64,000 bases of DNA, from contig NZ_CP095075.1 in NCBI RefSeq assembly GCF_022921115.1, positions 2,678,001 through 2,742,000 of the forward strand, read 5' to 3'. Below the pieces are notes generated by a model that had not been told where the DNA came from, ran no database searches, and worked only from the letters and a program-made list of their open reading frames with translations. Source of the stretch: Halobacillus amylolyticus (lineage in GTDB: Bacteria; Bacillota; Bacilli; Bacillales; Halobacillaceae). Shown piece by piece: positions 51,594-61,078 of the stretch. The position numbers and the translations under genes are program-made. Numbering within the stretch: the stretch's first letter is position 1; each line of letters opens with the position of its first letter.

Positions 51594-52816
51594 TAGATCC
51601 GTTACTAAATCGTGCTTCCTCGGATGAAACTCCGGAGTGGAAGAGGAACTTTCCCGCCTTTCGCTTAATAGGGGGAAATGTGATCTCTTTCCTTGGTGAT
51701 CAAATCTATTTATTAGCATTACCGCTAATTGTTTTAGCGTTGACTGGGTCTCCATTAGCTATGGGGATCGTAGCTGCACTAGAACGTTTGCCCGTTCTAC
51801 TTCAGCCTCTAGCAGGTGTAATTGCGGATCGCTTTCACCGCAAAGGAATACTACTATTTTGCGATGCGGGAAGAGGAGTGATCGTTGGTGCGGTGGGAGT
51901 TCTATTTATTAGGGATACCCTCATGATGTGGCAGTTATATAGTACGGCATTACTGATTGGCACATTGAGTCAGCTCTATAACACAGCCCAATTTGCTACA
52001 ATTCCTCAGTTAGTTAGGAATAATGAGCTGGCAAAAGCAAATGCCGTAAATACAGGTTTGTTTCAAACGGCCGTACTAGTAGGACCTGGTTTGGGTGGAA
52101 TACTAATTAACGCTTTTCATCTAGGATATGCCCTTATAGCTAACAGCTTGAGTTTTTTCTTGACCTTTTGTGCTGTATCCACCTTGACAATCCAACCACC
52201 AGCAAAAGATTCTGGGCAAAAGAGGGTGATGGAAGATATAAAAGAAGGCTTTTCGTATGTACTGCAAACAAAGCCCATTCTGTTCACAAATTTAGCTATG
52301 TTATTTTCCATTTTCGGTACGACATTGTTCTTAACGATGATGGTCTTCTACATGAGGGATGGAATAAGGTTAACAGTTGTGCAAATTGGATGGGTATTAT
52401 CTTTTGGGGGAGCAGCTGCGGTAGGCGGGGCTATTTTAACCTCAGTTTTAAGAAAATGGTGGACCTATAGGCAGATATTATTTACAGCTTCTCTCGTTGG
52501 AGGTATGTCTATCATCGGTTTTAGCCATTTCCAATCATTTTGGTGGTTGGGAGTGATGAATGCTGTAGGAACTTTTTGTGCAGCTATTAAAAGTCCATCC
52601 ATTGTAACAATTCGTCAAAGGCTCACACCTAATCATTTGTTAGGAAGAGTCCAGGCCACAAGCCGTTTCATGACATGGATGTTGATGCCTGCAGCAGCTC
52701 TCATGGCTGGGATTATCTCTGAATGGGCAAGCACGGAAACAACAATTTTTTGGGCAGGGGTGATCGTTGTGACAGCCTCGACCTTTTACCTCCATCCTTC
52801 ATTAAAGACAGCTTGA
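51590..52816 (+). CDS. MFS transporter (EntS/MFS_3-like)
   Basis: A 408-residue transporter with 12 hydrophobic segments: LIGGNVISFLGDQIYLLALPLIVLAL opens helix 1, ADRFHRKGILLFCDAGRG is the family A-type loop, and the second half starts FTNLAMLFSIFGTTLFLTMM. Similar to MFS_3 drug or siderophore exporters. Translationally coupled (ATGA) with the ArsR gene, implying substrate-controlled export. Confidence 0.87.
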   Translation: MIDPLLNRASSDETPEWKRNFPAFRLIGGNVISFLGDQIYLLALPLIVLALTGSPLAMGIVAALERLPVLLQPLAGVIADRFHRKGILLFCDAGRGVIVGAVGVLFIRDTLMMWQLYSTALLIGTLSQLYNTAQFATIPQLVRNNELAKANAVNTGLFQTAVLVGPGLGGILINAFHLGYALIANSLSFFLTFCAVSTLTIQPPAKDSGQKRVMEDIKEGFSYVLQTKPILFTNLAMLFSIFGTTLFLTMMVFYMRDGIRLTVVQIGWVLSFGGAAAVGGAILTSVLRKWWTYRQILFTASLVGGMSIIGFSHFQSFWWLGVMNAVGTFCAAIKSPSIVTIRQRLTPNHLLGRVQATSRFMTWMLMPAAALMAGIISEWASTETTIFWAGVIVVTASTFYLHPSLKTA

Positions 52817-52838
52817 ACTTTATCGAATCGCAAAAAAA

Positions 52839-52854
52839 TGTTTCACGTGAAACA
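52839..52854. promoter_or_regulatory. parS site, perfect match
   Basis: TGTTTCACGTGAAACA is an exact copy of the Bacillus parS consensus, between the MFS gene and a hypothetical gene. Confidence 0.95.
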
Positions 52855-52945
52855 AATTCATAGAAATCTTTGTGACTGATAAGATATTTAATAAAGCTAT
52901 ATAATACTCAAGGCAAAAGGAAACCGGCTTTCTACAGAAGCCACT

Positions 52946-53242
52946 TCATTTCCTTTTATCCATGTATGCAGTTACCACAAAGGCTAAATCATCGTTGCCG
53001 AATAAAGATAGTACACCGAGAAGGGTTTGGTCCGGAATATCTTCGGCCTCCTGTTTAGAGACAGTTAACTCTAATGCCTGTTTTAATGAATCATTTTCTA
53101 ATTGGTTGGGATAAGCTTCTTTATAGAGCGAAACTGGGTCTAGTTCATGATTGATGCACCACTGGGCAAATACAAGGATCATCATCTGCTCATCTTTTTT
53201 ATAACTTTGTATCACTTGTTCTTCGATTTCTTTACGATCCAT
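52946..53242 (-). CDS. Hypothetical acidic protein
   Basis: A 98-residue cytoplasmic protein, all-helical in look (EEQVIQSYKKDEQMMILVFAQWCINHELD...), with the C-terminal stretch LGVLSLFGNDDLAFVVTAYMDKRK. AAGGAGC precedes ATG 53242. I do not recognise it. A hairpin with T-rich tail (52926-52942) follows the stop. Confidence 0.6.
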   Translation of the reverse strand: MDRKEIEEQVIQSYKKDEQMMILVFAQWCINHELDPVSLYKEAYPNQLENDSLKQALELTVSKQEAEDIPDQTLLGVLSLFGNDDLAFVVTAYMDKRK

Positions 53243-53423
53243 AAATTATGCTCCTTTTTCTAGTCTATATATAATTATAACGAATGGAAAGCCATTATCA
53301 TAATGAAAGAAGGAGTAAGCATATAACTTAGCCGATATCTATATAGATGTTAAAATTATAACTGTAAACCTTTAACCCTGGTGGGTATGATGAACCCTTA
53401 TACAGAAAAAGGAGGCAAAAGAA

Positions 53424-53999
53424 GTGAATAAATTTTTGTCAGTTTCTATCGTTGCCTTGGTTGGTTTGGCTGTCTTTATTGGTCCAGGAGTTTATAAAAA
53501 GATATTTGGTGAAGAACGCAATATGGAACGTACAGTTGAAGTGAAAAGTGATGACGGGGAGAAGATAACATATTCTAAGTCTGAGCTAAAAGAAATGCTC
53601 ACACCCATTCAATATAAAGTCACTCAAAAGAATGGAACGGAAAAGGCCTTTGAAAACAAGTATTGGGATAATAAAAAAGAAGGAATCTACGTAGACATTG
53701 TATCTGGAGAGCCTCTTTTCAGTTCCACTGATAAATTTTATTCGGGTACAGGCTGGCCTAGTTTTACTAAACCCTTAGTTGAAGAAAATATCGTTACAAA
53801 AAAGGATCCCGGGATCTTTGGTACTAGAACAGAGGTTAGAAGCAAGGAAGCGGATTCTCATGTTGGTCATGTTTTTAACGATGGCCCAGAGCCAACAGGT
53901 TTGCGTTACTGCATGAACTCTGCAGCTATGGACTTCGTTCCTAAGGATAAACTTGAGGAAAAAGGCTATGAAGAGTTTATGTACCTGTTTGAAAAGTAA
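53424..53999 (+). CDS. msrB: Peptide-methionine (R)-S-oxide reductase MsrB, membrane-anchored
   Basis: A 191-residue MsrB with an N-terminal hydrophobic anchor (residues about 4-22) and a linker ahead of the catalytic domain. [59 protein letters not shown] carry the active-site cysteine (RYCMN). The zinc-binding CxxC pairs of other MsrB forms are absent, as in many bacterial types. The usual resolving cysteine position reads LFSS. Reduces methionine-R-sulfoxide, here probably on the outer membrane face. GTG start with AAAGGAGG. Confidence 0.9.
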   Translation: MNKFLSVSIVALVGLAVFIGPGVYKKIFGEERNMERTVEVKSDDGEKITYSKSELKEMLTPIQYKVTQKNGTEKAFENKYWDNKKEGIYVDIVSGEPLFSSTDKFYSGTGWPSFTKPLVEENIVTKKDPGIFGTRTEVRSKEADSHVGHVFNDGPEPTGLRYCMNSAAMDFVPKDKLEEKGYEEFMYLFEK

Positions 54000-54028
54000 A
54001 AGTTAATAATATAAGTGATTTTATCGAT

Positions 54029-54063
54029 TAGACGCCTTTCCTAAATTAAGGGGGCGTCTTTTT
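54029..54063 (+). terminator. Intrinsic terminator after msrB
   Basis: GACGCCTTTCC...GGGGGCGTC and a T run. Confidence 0.8.
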
Positions 54064-54465
54064 TAACGAATAAAAGTGGCATTGAATCGCCATTATTAGG
54101 CACTTTTATATATTAAATGAATCTGCGAGATGGTTAGAACAGGGCAGCAAAACCTTATTGTTAGTTAGCAAAATCTAAAGGAAGTATTGTTGATTTCTTA
54201 TAACACCTCAGAAAAATGGAGGGAACCCGAGGTCGTGGGACTTTTCGATCATACGTAAAGAGCTTGAGTTTTACGAAAAATCTGTTAGTGGTAGTCACTG
54301 TTAGGGAGGAAGGGTCGAAATTTTAAAGAAATCATCGTACAATGAGGGTATGATTTTAGTTTTTAGCTATTGTTTTGTAGTAAAAAGTCGATAATAGAAA
54401 TATTCGATTTACTAGATACTTTTACTAGCCAAAATATGATAAAATAAATGATAGATTCAAAAAAG
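54064..54465. other. Long gene-free stretch before noc
   Basis: About 400 A/T-rich bases between the msrB terminator and the hairpin before noc. I find no convincing ORF, tRNA or known RNA. Confidence 0.5.
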
Positions 54466-54466
54466 G

Positions 54467-54509
54467 CATACGTATGCGCAGCAGCTCATAAGCCTGCGGC
54501 GCTTTTTTC
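54467..54509 (+). terminator. GC-rich hairpin with T run upstream of noc
   Basis: GCGCAGCAGC...GCCTGCGGCGC and TTTTTT end; may end an upstream transcript or attenuate noc. Confidence 0.5.
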
Positions 54510-54524
54510 TATTTGATAAAGTAA

Positions 54525-54540
54525 TGTTCCACGTGAAACA
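54525..54540. promoter_or_regulatory. parS-like site, 15/16 match
   Basis: TGTTCCACGTGAAACA, one mismatch, 43 bases before the noc start; this variant is known among B. subtilis parS sites. Confidence 0.9.
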
Positions 54541-54582
54541 TATTTGATCGTGTGCTTGATCGAAAAAAGGTGGTGTCTGATC

Positions 54583-55446
54583 GTGTTACATCCTTTTAGT
54601 CGTCTGTTTGGGCTGGGAGACAAGTCAGATTCAGATAGTAATAACAGCGAAGAAGAAGAATACAATCCTGATGAAGTCATGCAAGTCCCTGTCGAACGTG
54701 TTCAGCCGAACCGTTATCAGCCAAGGGCCATTTTTAACAATGAAAAGATTAAAGAACTAGCCCAGACGATACATACGCATGGGATGATTCAGCCGATTGT
54801 AGTTCGTCGTTTAAATGAGGATCAGTATGAATTAATTGCTGGGGAGCGCAGGTGGCGTGCTGTTCAATCACTTGGATGGGAAAACATCCCTGCCATTCTT
54901 CGAGATATGGATGATGCTCAAACAGCTTCTGTTGCCTTAATTGAGAACTTACAGCGTGAAGAATTAACAGTTATAGAGGAAGCTACAGCTTATGCACGGT
55001 TGATTGAAATCCATGAGTTGACTCAAGAAGCGCTTGCTCAACGTCTCGGGAAAAGCCAATCAACAGTTGCTAATAAGATGCGGCTGCTCAAACTTCCTGA
55101 GTCTGTACAGCAGGCGGTGATGGATAAAGAGATCACGGAACGTCATGCTAGAGCTCTTATCGTTTTGAAAGATAAAGAGAATCAGGAAAAGCTTCTTGAT
55201 GAAATTATTGAAAAGCAGCTTAATGTAAAGCAAACGGAAGAACGGATTGCGAAGCTCCAAGATCCGAAACCAAAGAAGAAAAAGCCGAAGCTTAAAGGTG
55301 TCAATAAAGACATGAGGATTGCTATGAATACAATCCGCCAATCGCTTGATATGGTTTCAGATACTGGTATTGATCTGGAAACGAACGAGGAAGAACACGA
55401 CGACTATTATCAATTTACTATAAAAATCCCTAAGAAAAGACCATAG
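54583..55446 (+). CDS. noc: Nucleoid occlusion protein Noc
   Basis: A ParB-family CTP-clamp protein of 287 residues from GTG 54583 (AAAGGTGG upstream): the N-terminal amphipathic [13 protein letters not shown] is the Noc membrane-targeting helix. ParB core: [60 protein letters not shown] (HTH). Noc binds NBS sites and inhibits Z-ring formation over the nucleoid. A start at 54544 lacks a ribosome site. Confidence 0.95.
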   Translation: MLHPFSRLFGLGDKSDSDSNNSEEEEYNPDEVMQVPVERVQPNRYQPRAIFNNEKIKELAQTIHTHGMIQPIVVRRLNEDQYELIAGERRWRAVQSLGWENIPAILRDMDDAQTASVALIENLQREELTVIEEATAYARLIEIHELTQEALAQRLGKSQSTVANKMRLLKLPESVQQAVMDKEITERHARALIVLKDKENQEKLLDEIIEKQLNVKQTEERIAKLQDPKPKKKKPKLKGVNKDMRIAMNTIRQSLDMVSDTGIDLETNEEEHDDYYQFTIKIPKKRP

Positions 55447-55589
55447 CTTAATGAAACCTTGCCCATCTAAACAGCTGTGAAGATGGGTTTTTTAAAGATA
55501 ATGCGAAACTTCCGTTTTATTTTGAAACCAATTGAACAAGTAAATTCGAACATATGATGTTAAGTAATTGGGAAGAGGCAGGTGACAGC

Positions 55590-56363
55590 ATGGGTAAAGT
55601 GATTTCCATTGCCAATCAAAAAGGTGGCGTTGGAAAAACAACAACAGCCGTTAATTTAAGTTCATGCTTAGCTTATTTAAATAATAAGGTGCTTTTAGTC
55701 GATATTGACCCACAAGGGAATGCAACAAGTGGGGTAGGTGTAGAAAAGGGTGCAGTTGACCAGTGTATTTATGATGTGCTAGTGGATGGAGTAGATGCTT
55801 CTCAGGTACGCACATCAACAATGGTAGAAAATTTAGATGCTATTCCTGCTACTATACAGCTAGCTGGAGCTGAAATTGAGCTTGTACCTACGATCTCAAG
55901 AGAAGTGAGGCTCAAGCATGCCATTGATGAAGTGAAAGATGAATATGATTATGTCATTATTGATTGTCCGCCGTCACTAGGTCTTTTGACAATCAACTCC
56001 TTGACCGCTTCGGATACAGTATTGATCCCTGTTCAGTGTGAGTATTATGCGCTTGAGGGGTTGAGCCAACTATTGAACACCATCCGTCTTGTTCAGAAAC
56101 ATTTAAATAAGGATCTTATGATTGAAGGGGTCTTATTAACAATGCTGGATGCCCGGACAAATTTAGGTATCCAAGTTATTGAAGAAGTGAAAAAGTACTT
56201 TCAGGATCGTGTGTATCAGTCAATTATCCCGCGTAATGTTCGTTTAAGTGAAGCCCCAAGTCACGGCAAGCCTATTATTTTATATGATGCCAAATCACGT
56301 GGGGCTGAAGTATATTTAGACTTAGCGAAGGAAGTGATGGCAAATGGCGAGAGGGTTAGGTAA
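55590..56363 (+). CDS. parA: Chromosome partitioning ATPase ParA (Soj)
   Basis: A 257-residue ParA/MinD-type ATPase. GKVISIANQKGGVGKTTTAVNLS carries the deviant Walker A with both lysines, LLVDIDPQGNATSGVG the Walker A' aspartate and VIIDCPPSLGLLTIN the Walker B. It controls DnaA and cooperates with ParB in origin segregation. ATG 55590 follows AGGTGA; overlap with parB is 20 bases. Confidence 0.96.
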   Translation: MGKVISIANQKGGVGKTTTAVNLSSCLAYLNNKVLLVDIDPQGNATSGVGVEKGAVDQCIYDVLVDGVDASQVRTSTMVENLDAIPATIQLAGAEIELVPTISREVRLKHAIDEVKDEYDYVIIDCPPSLGLLTINSLTASDTVLIPVQCEYYALEGLSQLLNTIRLVQKHLNKDLMIEGVLLTMLDARTNLGIQVIEEVKKYFQDRVYQSIIPRNVRLSEAPSHGKPIILYDAKSRGAEVYLDLAKEVMANGERVR

Positions 56364-57186
56364 AGGCATTAATGCCCTGTTTACCGACATGAATGCACAA
56401 GATGATGAGCAGATTCATGAAGTAAGAGTGAAAAGTTGCAGACCCAATCCGTATCAACCGCGGAAGCACTTCACTGAGGAAGCGATTGAAGAGTTAAAGC
56501 AGTCGATAGAGGAACATGGAATCCTTCAACCTTTGATTGTCAGGAAAAGTATTAAAGGCTACGAAATTGTTGTAGGCGAGCGTCGTTTTCGTGCAGCTAT
56601 ACAGGCTGGCCTTGATTCGGTACCTGTTCTAATCAGGGAGTTAAGCGATGATCAAATGATGGAGTTGGCTTTGCTAGAAAACCTTCAACGTGAGGATTTA
56701 ACACCTATTGAAGAAGCACATGCGTATCAGAACCTCATTAAAGAATTAGGGGTGACTCAAGACAGCCTCTCTAAACGTCTTGGTAAAAGCCGCTCTCATA
56801 TCGCGAATCTTGTACGATTGCTTACACTTCCCACTGAAGTGAGTGAGCGAATTAATAACGGCTCCTTATCCATGGGCCATGGGAGAGCACTTCTAGGGTT
56901 GAAAGATAAGAAAAAGGTCCTCCCTGTTATGGAAAGAATTGAAGCGGAAGGGTTAAATGTACGGCAGGTTGAAAAGCTCATTCTAGAATTAAATGATCGA
57001 AAAGCTAAACAGAAGAAAAAAGAACCGGAAAAGGATATTTTCATTCGTGAAAGGGAAGAAAGCCTCAAAAAGCGCCTTGGAACAGGTGTAACCATTCATA
57101 AAGGTAAACGAAAAGGGAAAATTGAGATTGAGTTTTTTAATGATGAGGATTTAGAAAGAATTTTGCACTGGTTTGAAAATGAATAA
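56344..57186 (+). CDS. parB: Chromosome partitioning protein ParB (Spo0J)
   Basis: A 280-residue ParB. RGLGKGINALFTDMN is the N-terminal ParA-stimulating peptide; VVGERRFRAAIQAGLD and ENLQREDLTPIEEAHAYQNL form the CTP-binding core; LSKRLGKSRSHIANLVRLL is the parS-binding HTH; the C-terminus dimerises. It starts inside parA (translational coupling). Four parS-like sites in this window are its targets. Confidence 0.96.
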   Translation: MARGLGKGINALFTDMNAQDDEQIHEVRVKSCRPNPYQPRKHFTEEAIEELKQSIEEHGILQPLIVRKSIKGYEIVVGERRFRAAIQAGLDSVPVLIRELSDDQMMELALLENLQREDLTPIEEAHAYQNLIKELGVTQDSLSKRLGKSRSHIANLVRLLTLPTEVSERINNGSLSMGHGRALLGLKDKKKVLPVMERIEAEGLNVRQVEKLILELNDRKAKQKKKEPEKDIFIREREESLKKRLGTGVTIHKGKRKGKIEIEFFNDEDLERILHWFENE

Positions 57187-57191
57187 AACTT

Positions 57192-57225
57192 GAAGCCTGG
57201 TCCTATGTAATACCAGGCCTTTTTC
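57192..57225 (+). terminator. Intrinsic terminator after parB
   Basis: AAGCCTGGT...ACCAGGC and TTTTTC. Confidence 0.85.
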
Positions 57226-57238
57226 TTACATATAAAAT

Positions 57239-57254
57239 AGTTTCACGTGAAACA
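57239..57254. promoter_or_regulatory. parS-like site, 15/16 match
   Basis: AGTTTCACGTGAAACA, one mismatch at the first base, between parB and the DUF554 gene. Confidence 0.85.
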
Positions 57255-57273
57255 AATCATTGGAGCGAGCATT

Positions 57274-57978
57274 ATGGTCTTATTGGGTACAATTGTAAAT
57301 GGAGTATGTATCTTTGTCGGTTCCTTGTTAGGTTTATTCTTTACCAAAATTCCCGAGCGTTTTAAGGAAACGGTGATGAGTGGTGTCGGTTTAGCGGTTA
57401 TTCTGATAGGTCTGCAGATGGGATTCGAGACGAAGAACATTGTTGTTGTGCTACTTAGTTTGTTAACGGGTGCCATTATAGGTGAAGCTTTACATTTAGA
57501 GGAGCGTTTAGAGTATATTGGGCGCTGGATCGAAAGAAAGTTTACAAAGGCTGATCAGAAATCTACTATTGCTCAAGGGTTTATTACAGCTTCGCTTATT
57601 TTTGTCATTGGTGCACTCTCTGTTATCGGTGCATTGGATAGTGGTCTTCGAAACGATCATGAGGTGTTGATTACTAAGGCGATCATAGACGGATTTGTTG
57701 CCTTAGTATTGACTTCTACCTTAGGTATCGGCGTGATTTTTTCTGTTATTCCGGTTGTGCTTTATGAAGGCTCTATTGCGTTACTTGCAACACAAATTAA
57801 TCGGTGGATTCCTCAGGAAATACTTGACTTATTTATCATAGAAGTGACCGCAACAGGAGGATTACTCATTGTAGCAATTGGTTTAAATTTACTTAAATTA
57901 ACCAAAATTCGGGTAGCAAATTTATTACCTGCCTTGTTAATGGTTGGGGTGATTCTTTTTATTATGCAGTTGTTTTAA
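57274..57978 (+). CDS. DUF554 family membrane protein (YdfK-like)
   Basis: A 234-residue protein with six or so helices: GTIVNGVCIFVGSLLGLFF, VILIGLQMGFE, IVVVLLSLLTGAIIGEALHLEERL, FIVGALSVIGALDSGL. DUF554 proteins are of unknown function. I start at ATG 57274, preceded by GGAGCG; the frame opened by the GTG inside the parS site (57247) has no ribosome site. Confidence 0.85.
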   Translation: MVLLGTIVNGVCIFVGSLLGLFFTKIPERFKETVMSGVGLAVILIGLQMGFETKNIVVVLLSLLTGAIIGEALHLEERLEYIGRWIERKFTKADQKSTIAQGFITASLIFVIGALSVIGALDSGLRNDHEVLITKAIIDGFVALVLTSTLGIGVIFSVIPVVLYEGSIALLATQINRWIPQEILDLFIIEVTATGGLLIVAIGLNLLKLTKIRVANLLPALLMVGVILFIMQLF

Positions 57979-58007
57979 ACAGTAACGAAAGCTATCGTTG
58001 CTGTTTT
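57978..58007. terminator. Hairpin between convergent DUF554 and yyaC genes
   Basis: AACAGTAACGA...TCGTTGCTGTT with T run; overlaps the yyaC 3' end. Confidence 0.7.
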
Positions 58008-58591
58008 TTTGTTGCTGCTGAGTACGGCTGGTAGACATAAGTTCGTTTCTTTTCTGCGAGACGGATTCCAGCAGCTATCTTGGCGGCCATCTTCATTACG
58101 TGGTGAAGACGTGTGTTTTGTAAGACAACATACTCCATAAACCCACCAACGTTAACCATTCCACTTATATGCATGTCACCAATAGGAGGGAGGTCTTTTT
58201 TTAGGGCTGCTCCAGGATTGAGAGTTCCTTGTGCGATTGAAACACTTCCGATGGAAGAATTCTTTCCAAGACAAGCATCAATGGCAAGAATGAAGGGCTG
58301 TGGATGAGTACGATGAATGGCTTTTATCGTTTCTTTTAAGTTTAATGCATGTAGGGGTTCTTCTAACGTCCCATATACATGGAAGGTCTTTAGTGGCCTG
58401 TCTTGAAGCATTGACCCGATAAGAGGTCCTAATGAATCACCTGTGGAGCGATCGGTACCAACACATGCAATGACCACTTGTTTATTATTTGGAAGGGATT
58501 GAAGCAAATAATCGCTTAATTGTTCACTCATTTGCGGATGGTCAACATGTACGCGTTGCTCCCCTTTTGAAAACTTGTCCCTAACATTCAT
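57992..58591 (-). CDS. yyaC: YyaC family spore protein (GPR-related fold)
   Basis: A 199-residue protein of the YyaC/TIGR02841 family. VVIACVGTDRSTGDSLGPLIGSML and ILAIDACLGKNSSIGSVSIAQGTLNPGAA are signature segments, distantly similar to the germination protease GPR. Its location near parAB is conserved in B. subtilis (yyaC). ATG 58591 follows GGAGGAG. Probably sporulation-specific; function unknown. Confidence 0.88.
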   Translation of the reverse strand: MNVRDKFSKGEQRVHVDHPQMSEQLSDYLLQSLPNNKQVVIACVGTDRSTGDSLGPLIGSMLQDRPLKTFHVYGTLEEPLHALNLKETIKAIHRTHPQPFILAIDACLGKNSSIGSVSIAQGTLNPGAALKKDLPPIGDMHISGMVNVGGFMEYVVLQNTRLHHVMKMAAKIAAGIRLAEKKRTYVYQPYSAATKKQQR

Positions 58592-58682
58592 AGCAACTCC
58601 TCCAGACACATATTAGTAACAGTATATAAAGATATTCTTGTTTCTATACGTGGCAAAATACTTGAGTAGGGAGCGGTCGCTT

Positions 58683-59699
58683 GTGAAAGCAGGACTCAAA
58701 TGGATGTGTTTGATTATAGGCACGATGATTGGAGCAGGATACGCTTCAGGAAGAGAGCTATGGCAATTTTTTGGACAAGATAGTAGTCTAGCTATCTTGT
58801 TATTTACCATTATGTTCATGATTTGTTGCATGAGTATTATGAAAATTAGTTATGAACAGAAGGCGGGACACTATTTACCTGTACTTAGAAAAATTGTTGG
58901 AAGACACTTAACGGGTGTATACGATGGGATGATTATTTTATATTTGTTTACGACGACGGTCATTATGCTTGCAGGCAGTGGTGCAACATGGCAGGCTTTC
59001 CATTTTTCCTATCGTTTAGGTGTACTAGCTCTTATCATTCCATTAATCTTGTTGTTTGTCTGGGATGTGAAAGGAATTGTAACCGTAAATAGCTTTATTT
59101 TGCCTTTGTTAATTGGCGGATTGCTTTTTGTTTTGATTCTTTTTATTACGGATCAGAACCTTTCTATGTTTGCCCACTTCAATGAGACAAGCAATTGGAC
59201 TGCTGCCTTTCCTTTTACAGCTCTTAATGTTGTTCCATTGATTGCTGTACTCGGCGCGATTGGAAATCGCATGGAAAGTAAAAAAGAGATATGGGTGGCA
59301 AGTGTGGGGAGCGGTCTTGTGCTTGGTGTTGTTTCCTATTTATATAATAATAGTTTGATTCAGATTTCAGAGGATATCATTTTATATGAAATCCCGTTAT
59401 TTGCCATTTTGAAGCATTATCCCTTTGAAATGATGGTTTTTATGTCGGTTGTCATGTGGGTAGCGATCTTTACAACGGCTGCTTCGGGGATCCTTGGATT
59501 GGTCACTCGCTTTAGAGATTATTTGCGTCAGCCTTTGTGGGTGCTGGCCATGGTGACAATAGCCATTATGCTGCCTTTTACATCTTTGGGATTTTCAACA
59601 CTGATAGAATATTTATATCCATTATATGGCCTCCTGAATTTATATGTATTGGCCTCACTCTTATTATCTCCCTTCCTACATCGATTCAAAATTAACTGA
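58683..59699 (+). CDS. YkvI-like membrane protein (APC-fold)
   Basis: A 338-residue protein with ten or eleven helices: CLIIGTMIGAGYASGRELWQFFG near the start is the motif of the YkvI family, related to the amino acid/polyamine transporter fold. ALNVVPLIAVLGAIGNRM and FMSVVMWVAIFTTAASGILGLV are further hydrophobic blocks. Substrate unknown. GTG 58683 with AGGGAG is preferred to a longer upstream frame. Confidence 0.8.
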   Translation: MKAGLKWMCLIIGTMIGAGYASGRELWQFFGQDSSLAILLFTIMFMICCMSIMKISYEQKAGHYLPVLRKIVGRHLTGVYDGMIILYLFTTTVIMLAGSGATWQAFHFSYRLGVLALIIPLILLFVWDVKGIVTVNSFILPLLIGGLLFVLILFITDQNLSMFAHFNETSNWTAAFPFTALNVVPLIAVLGAIGNRMESKKEIWVASVGSGLVLGVVSYLYNNSLIQISEDIILYEIPLFAILKHYPFEMMVFMSVVMWVAIFTTAASGILGLVTRFRDYLRQPLWVLAMVTIAIMLPFTSLGFSTLIEYLYPLYGLLNLYVLASLLLSPFLHRFKIN

Positions 59700-59748
59700 A
59701 AACCTGTTAAAATAAGTTTCATATACATGGATCTTAGGAGGGGGAATC

Positions 59749-60633
59749 ATGGAGGAAGTCATTTCACAGTGGGACAAAGCCGTTGAATATCTGACGGGAC
59801 CTGACTTATGGATTGCTTTAGCGCAGGGTTTGTTAAAAATATTGCTGATTTTATTCATTTCATTACTCATCGTTCGAGTTGGCAGTAAAGTTATTTCCCG
59901 GTTTTTCGAGAACCGCAGACGGGGTCCATTTAAAATAACCGCTCGTCGTGAATCTACCCTTAAGAAGCTTGTGGTTAATACAATGACCTATATTGTTTAT
60001 TTCACAGCGTTTATTATGATACTAGAAGTGTTCACTATCAAAATAGGCCCGTTGCTGGCTGGTGCAGGAGTTGCTGGGTTAGCGATTGGCTTTGGTGCCC
60101 AAAACCTAGTACGTGATATCATTTCAGGTTTTTTTATTATCTTTGAAGACCAATTTTCTGTAGGTGATTATATTCTTACTTCAGGTGTAGAGGGGTTTGT
60201 TGAGGAAATTGGACTTCGCACCTCCAAAATAAAAAGTTGGACGGGAGAGATTCATATTTTGCCGAATGGGAATGTCACCCAAGTTACCAATTATTCTATT
60301 TATAATAGTATTGCTGTAGTTGATGTAAGAATAGCTTATGAAAATGATATTGAACAGGCAGAACAAGTTATTGCTGAACTTCTTGAGGAGCTGCCAGAGC
60401 GTTATGAGCAGATGACGGCAGTGCCGGAGTTGCTTGGCGTAGATCATTTGAATGCATCCGAAGTCATTATGCGGATTATTGGGGAGACCGTTCCTATGGA
60501 GCACTGGGGGATTGCCCGTGTAATTCGCAAGGAAGTGAAACAGCGTCTACAAGAGAAAGGTATTGAAATTCCTTACCCGCGTATTGTAATGTACTCTCGT
60601 CATGAAGAGGAGTCGGCTCAAGAACCAACTTAA
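59749..60633 (+). CDS. Small-conductance mechanosensitive channel (MscS family)
   Basis: A 294-residue MscS/YkuT-type channel. Three N-terminal helices, the pore helix GAGVAGLAIGFGAQNLVRDIISGFFIIFEDQF (glycine/alanine packing), beta domain VGDYILTSGVEGFVEEIGLRTSKI and the C-terminal EIPYPRIVMY. Releases solutes during hypo-osmotic shock. AGGAGGGGG before ATG. Confidence 0.93.
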   Translation: MEEVISQWDKAVEYLTGPDLWIALAQGLLKILLILFISLLIVRVGSKVISRFFENRRRGPFKITARRESTLKKLVVNTMTYIVYFTAFIMILEVFTIKIGPLLAGAGVAGLAIGFGAQNLVRDIISGFFIIFEDQFSVGDYILTSGVEGFVEEIGLRTSKIKSWTGEIHILPNGNVTQVTNYSIYNSIAVVDVRIAYENDIEQAEQVIAELLEELPERYEQMTAVPELLGVDHLNASEVIMRIIGETVPMEHWGIARVIRKEVKQRLQEKGIEIPYPRIVMYSRHEEESAQEPT

Positions 60634-60656
60634 CTAAAAGCCAGGGGGAGAAAGTA

Positions 60657-60851
60657 ATGGCGGATAAAAATTATCACTTAAACGATGTGGTCCAAATGAA
60701 GAAAGCACATCCATGCGGAGAGAACCGTTGGAAAGTCATTCGTATGGGGGCGGACATTCGTATTAAATGTGAAGGATGCGGGCATAGTGTGCTAATCCCA
60801 AGGAAAAAGTTTGAAACAAAGATGAAGAAAGTACTAGAGACGAGCGAATAA
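60657..60851 (+). CDS. yyzM: DUF951 family protein YyzM
   Basis: A 64-residue protein, VVQMKKAHPCGENRWKVIRMGADIRIKCEGCGHSVLIPRKKFE, shown by segments MKKAHPCGE and CEGCGH, with three to four cysteines that could bind zinc. Family DUF951, conserved beside ychF in Firmicutes. AGGGGGAG upstream; short gap after the MscS gene. Confidence 0.9.
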   Translation: MADKNYHLNDVVQMKKAHPCGENRWKVIRMGADIRIKCEGCGHSVLIPRKKFETKMKKVLETSE

Positions 60852-60954
60852 CAGGAGGGATACAAAAAGCGGGCAGCAATTAATTGTGTTGATTTTATTT
60901 AAACTATTCGTGCACTGATGTCGACTTTAAAAAAAGAGGTAGGGGAAGTTACAA

Positions 60955-60984
60955 AAACAGGCTCCGTTTCGGAGGCTGTTTTTC
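60955..60984 (+). terminator. Intrinsic terminator before ychF
   Basis: ACAGGCTCC-GTTTC-GGAGGCTGT then TTTTT. Confidence 0.85.
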
Positions 60985-61078
60985 CTTTTTGCATAGCTTG
61001 TTATTTTTCTGTACAGTATCTATAATTGGTATGACCGAACATACATGTATGTAATTCCTTAAGGAGTGAAAGTCTTAT

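Noticed and set aside
54064..54465. Possible relic ORF (RKELEFYEKSVSGSH-like frame)
   Set aside because: Short, with stops and no recognisable family.
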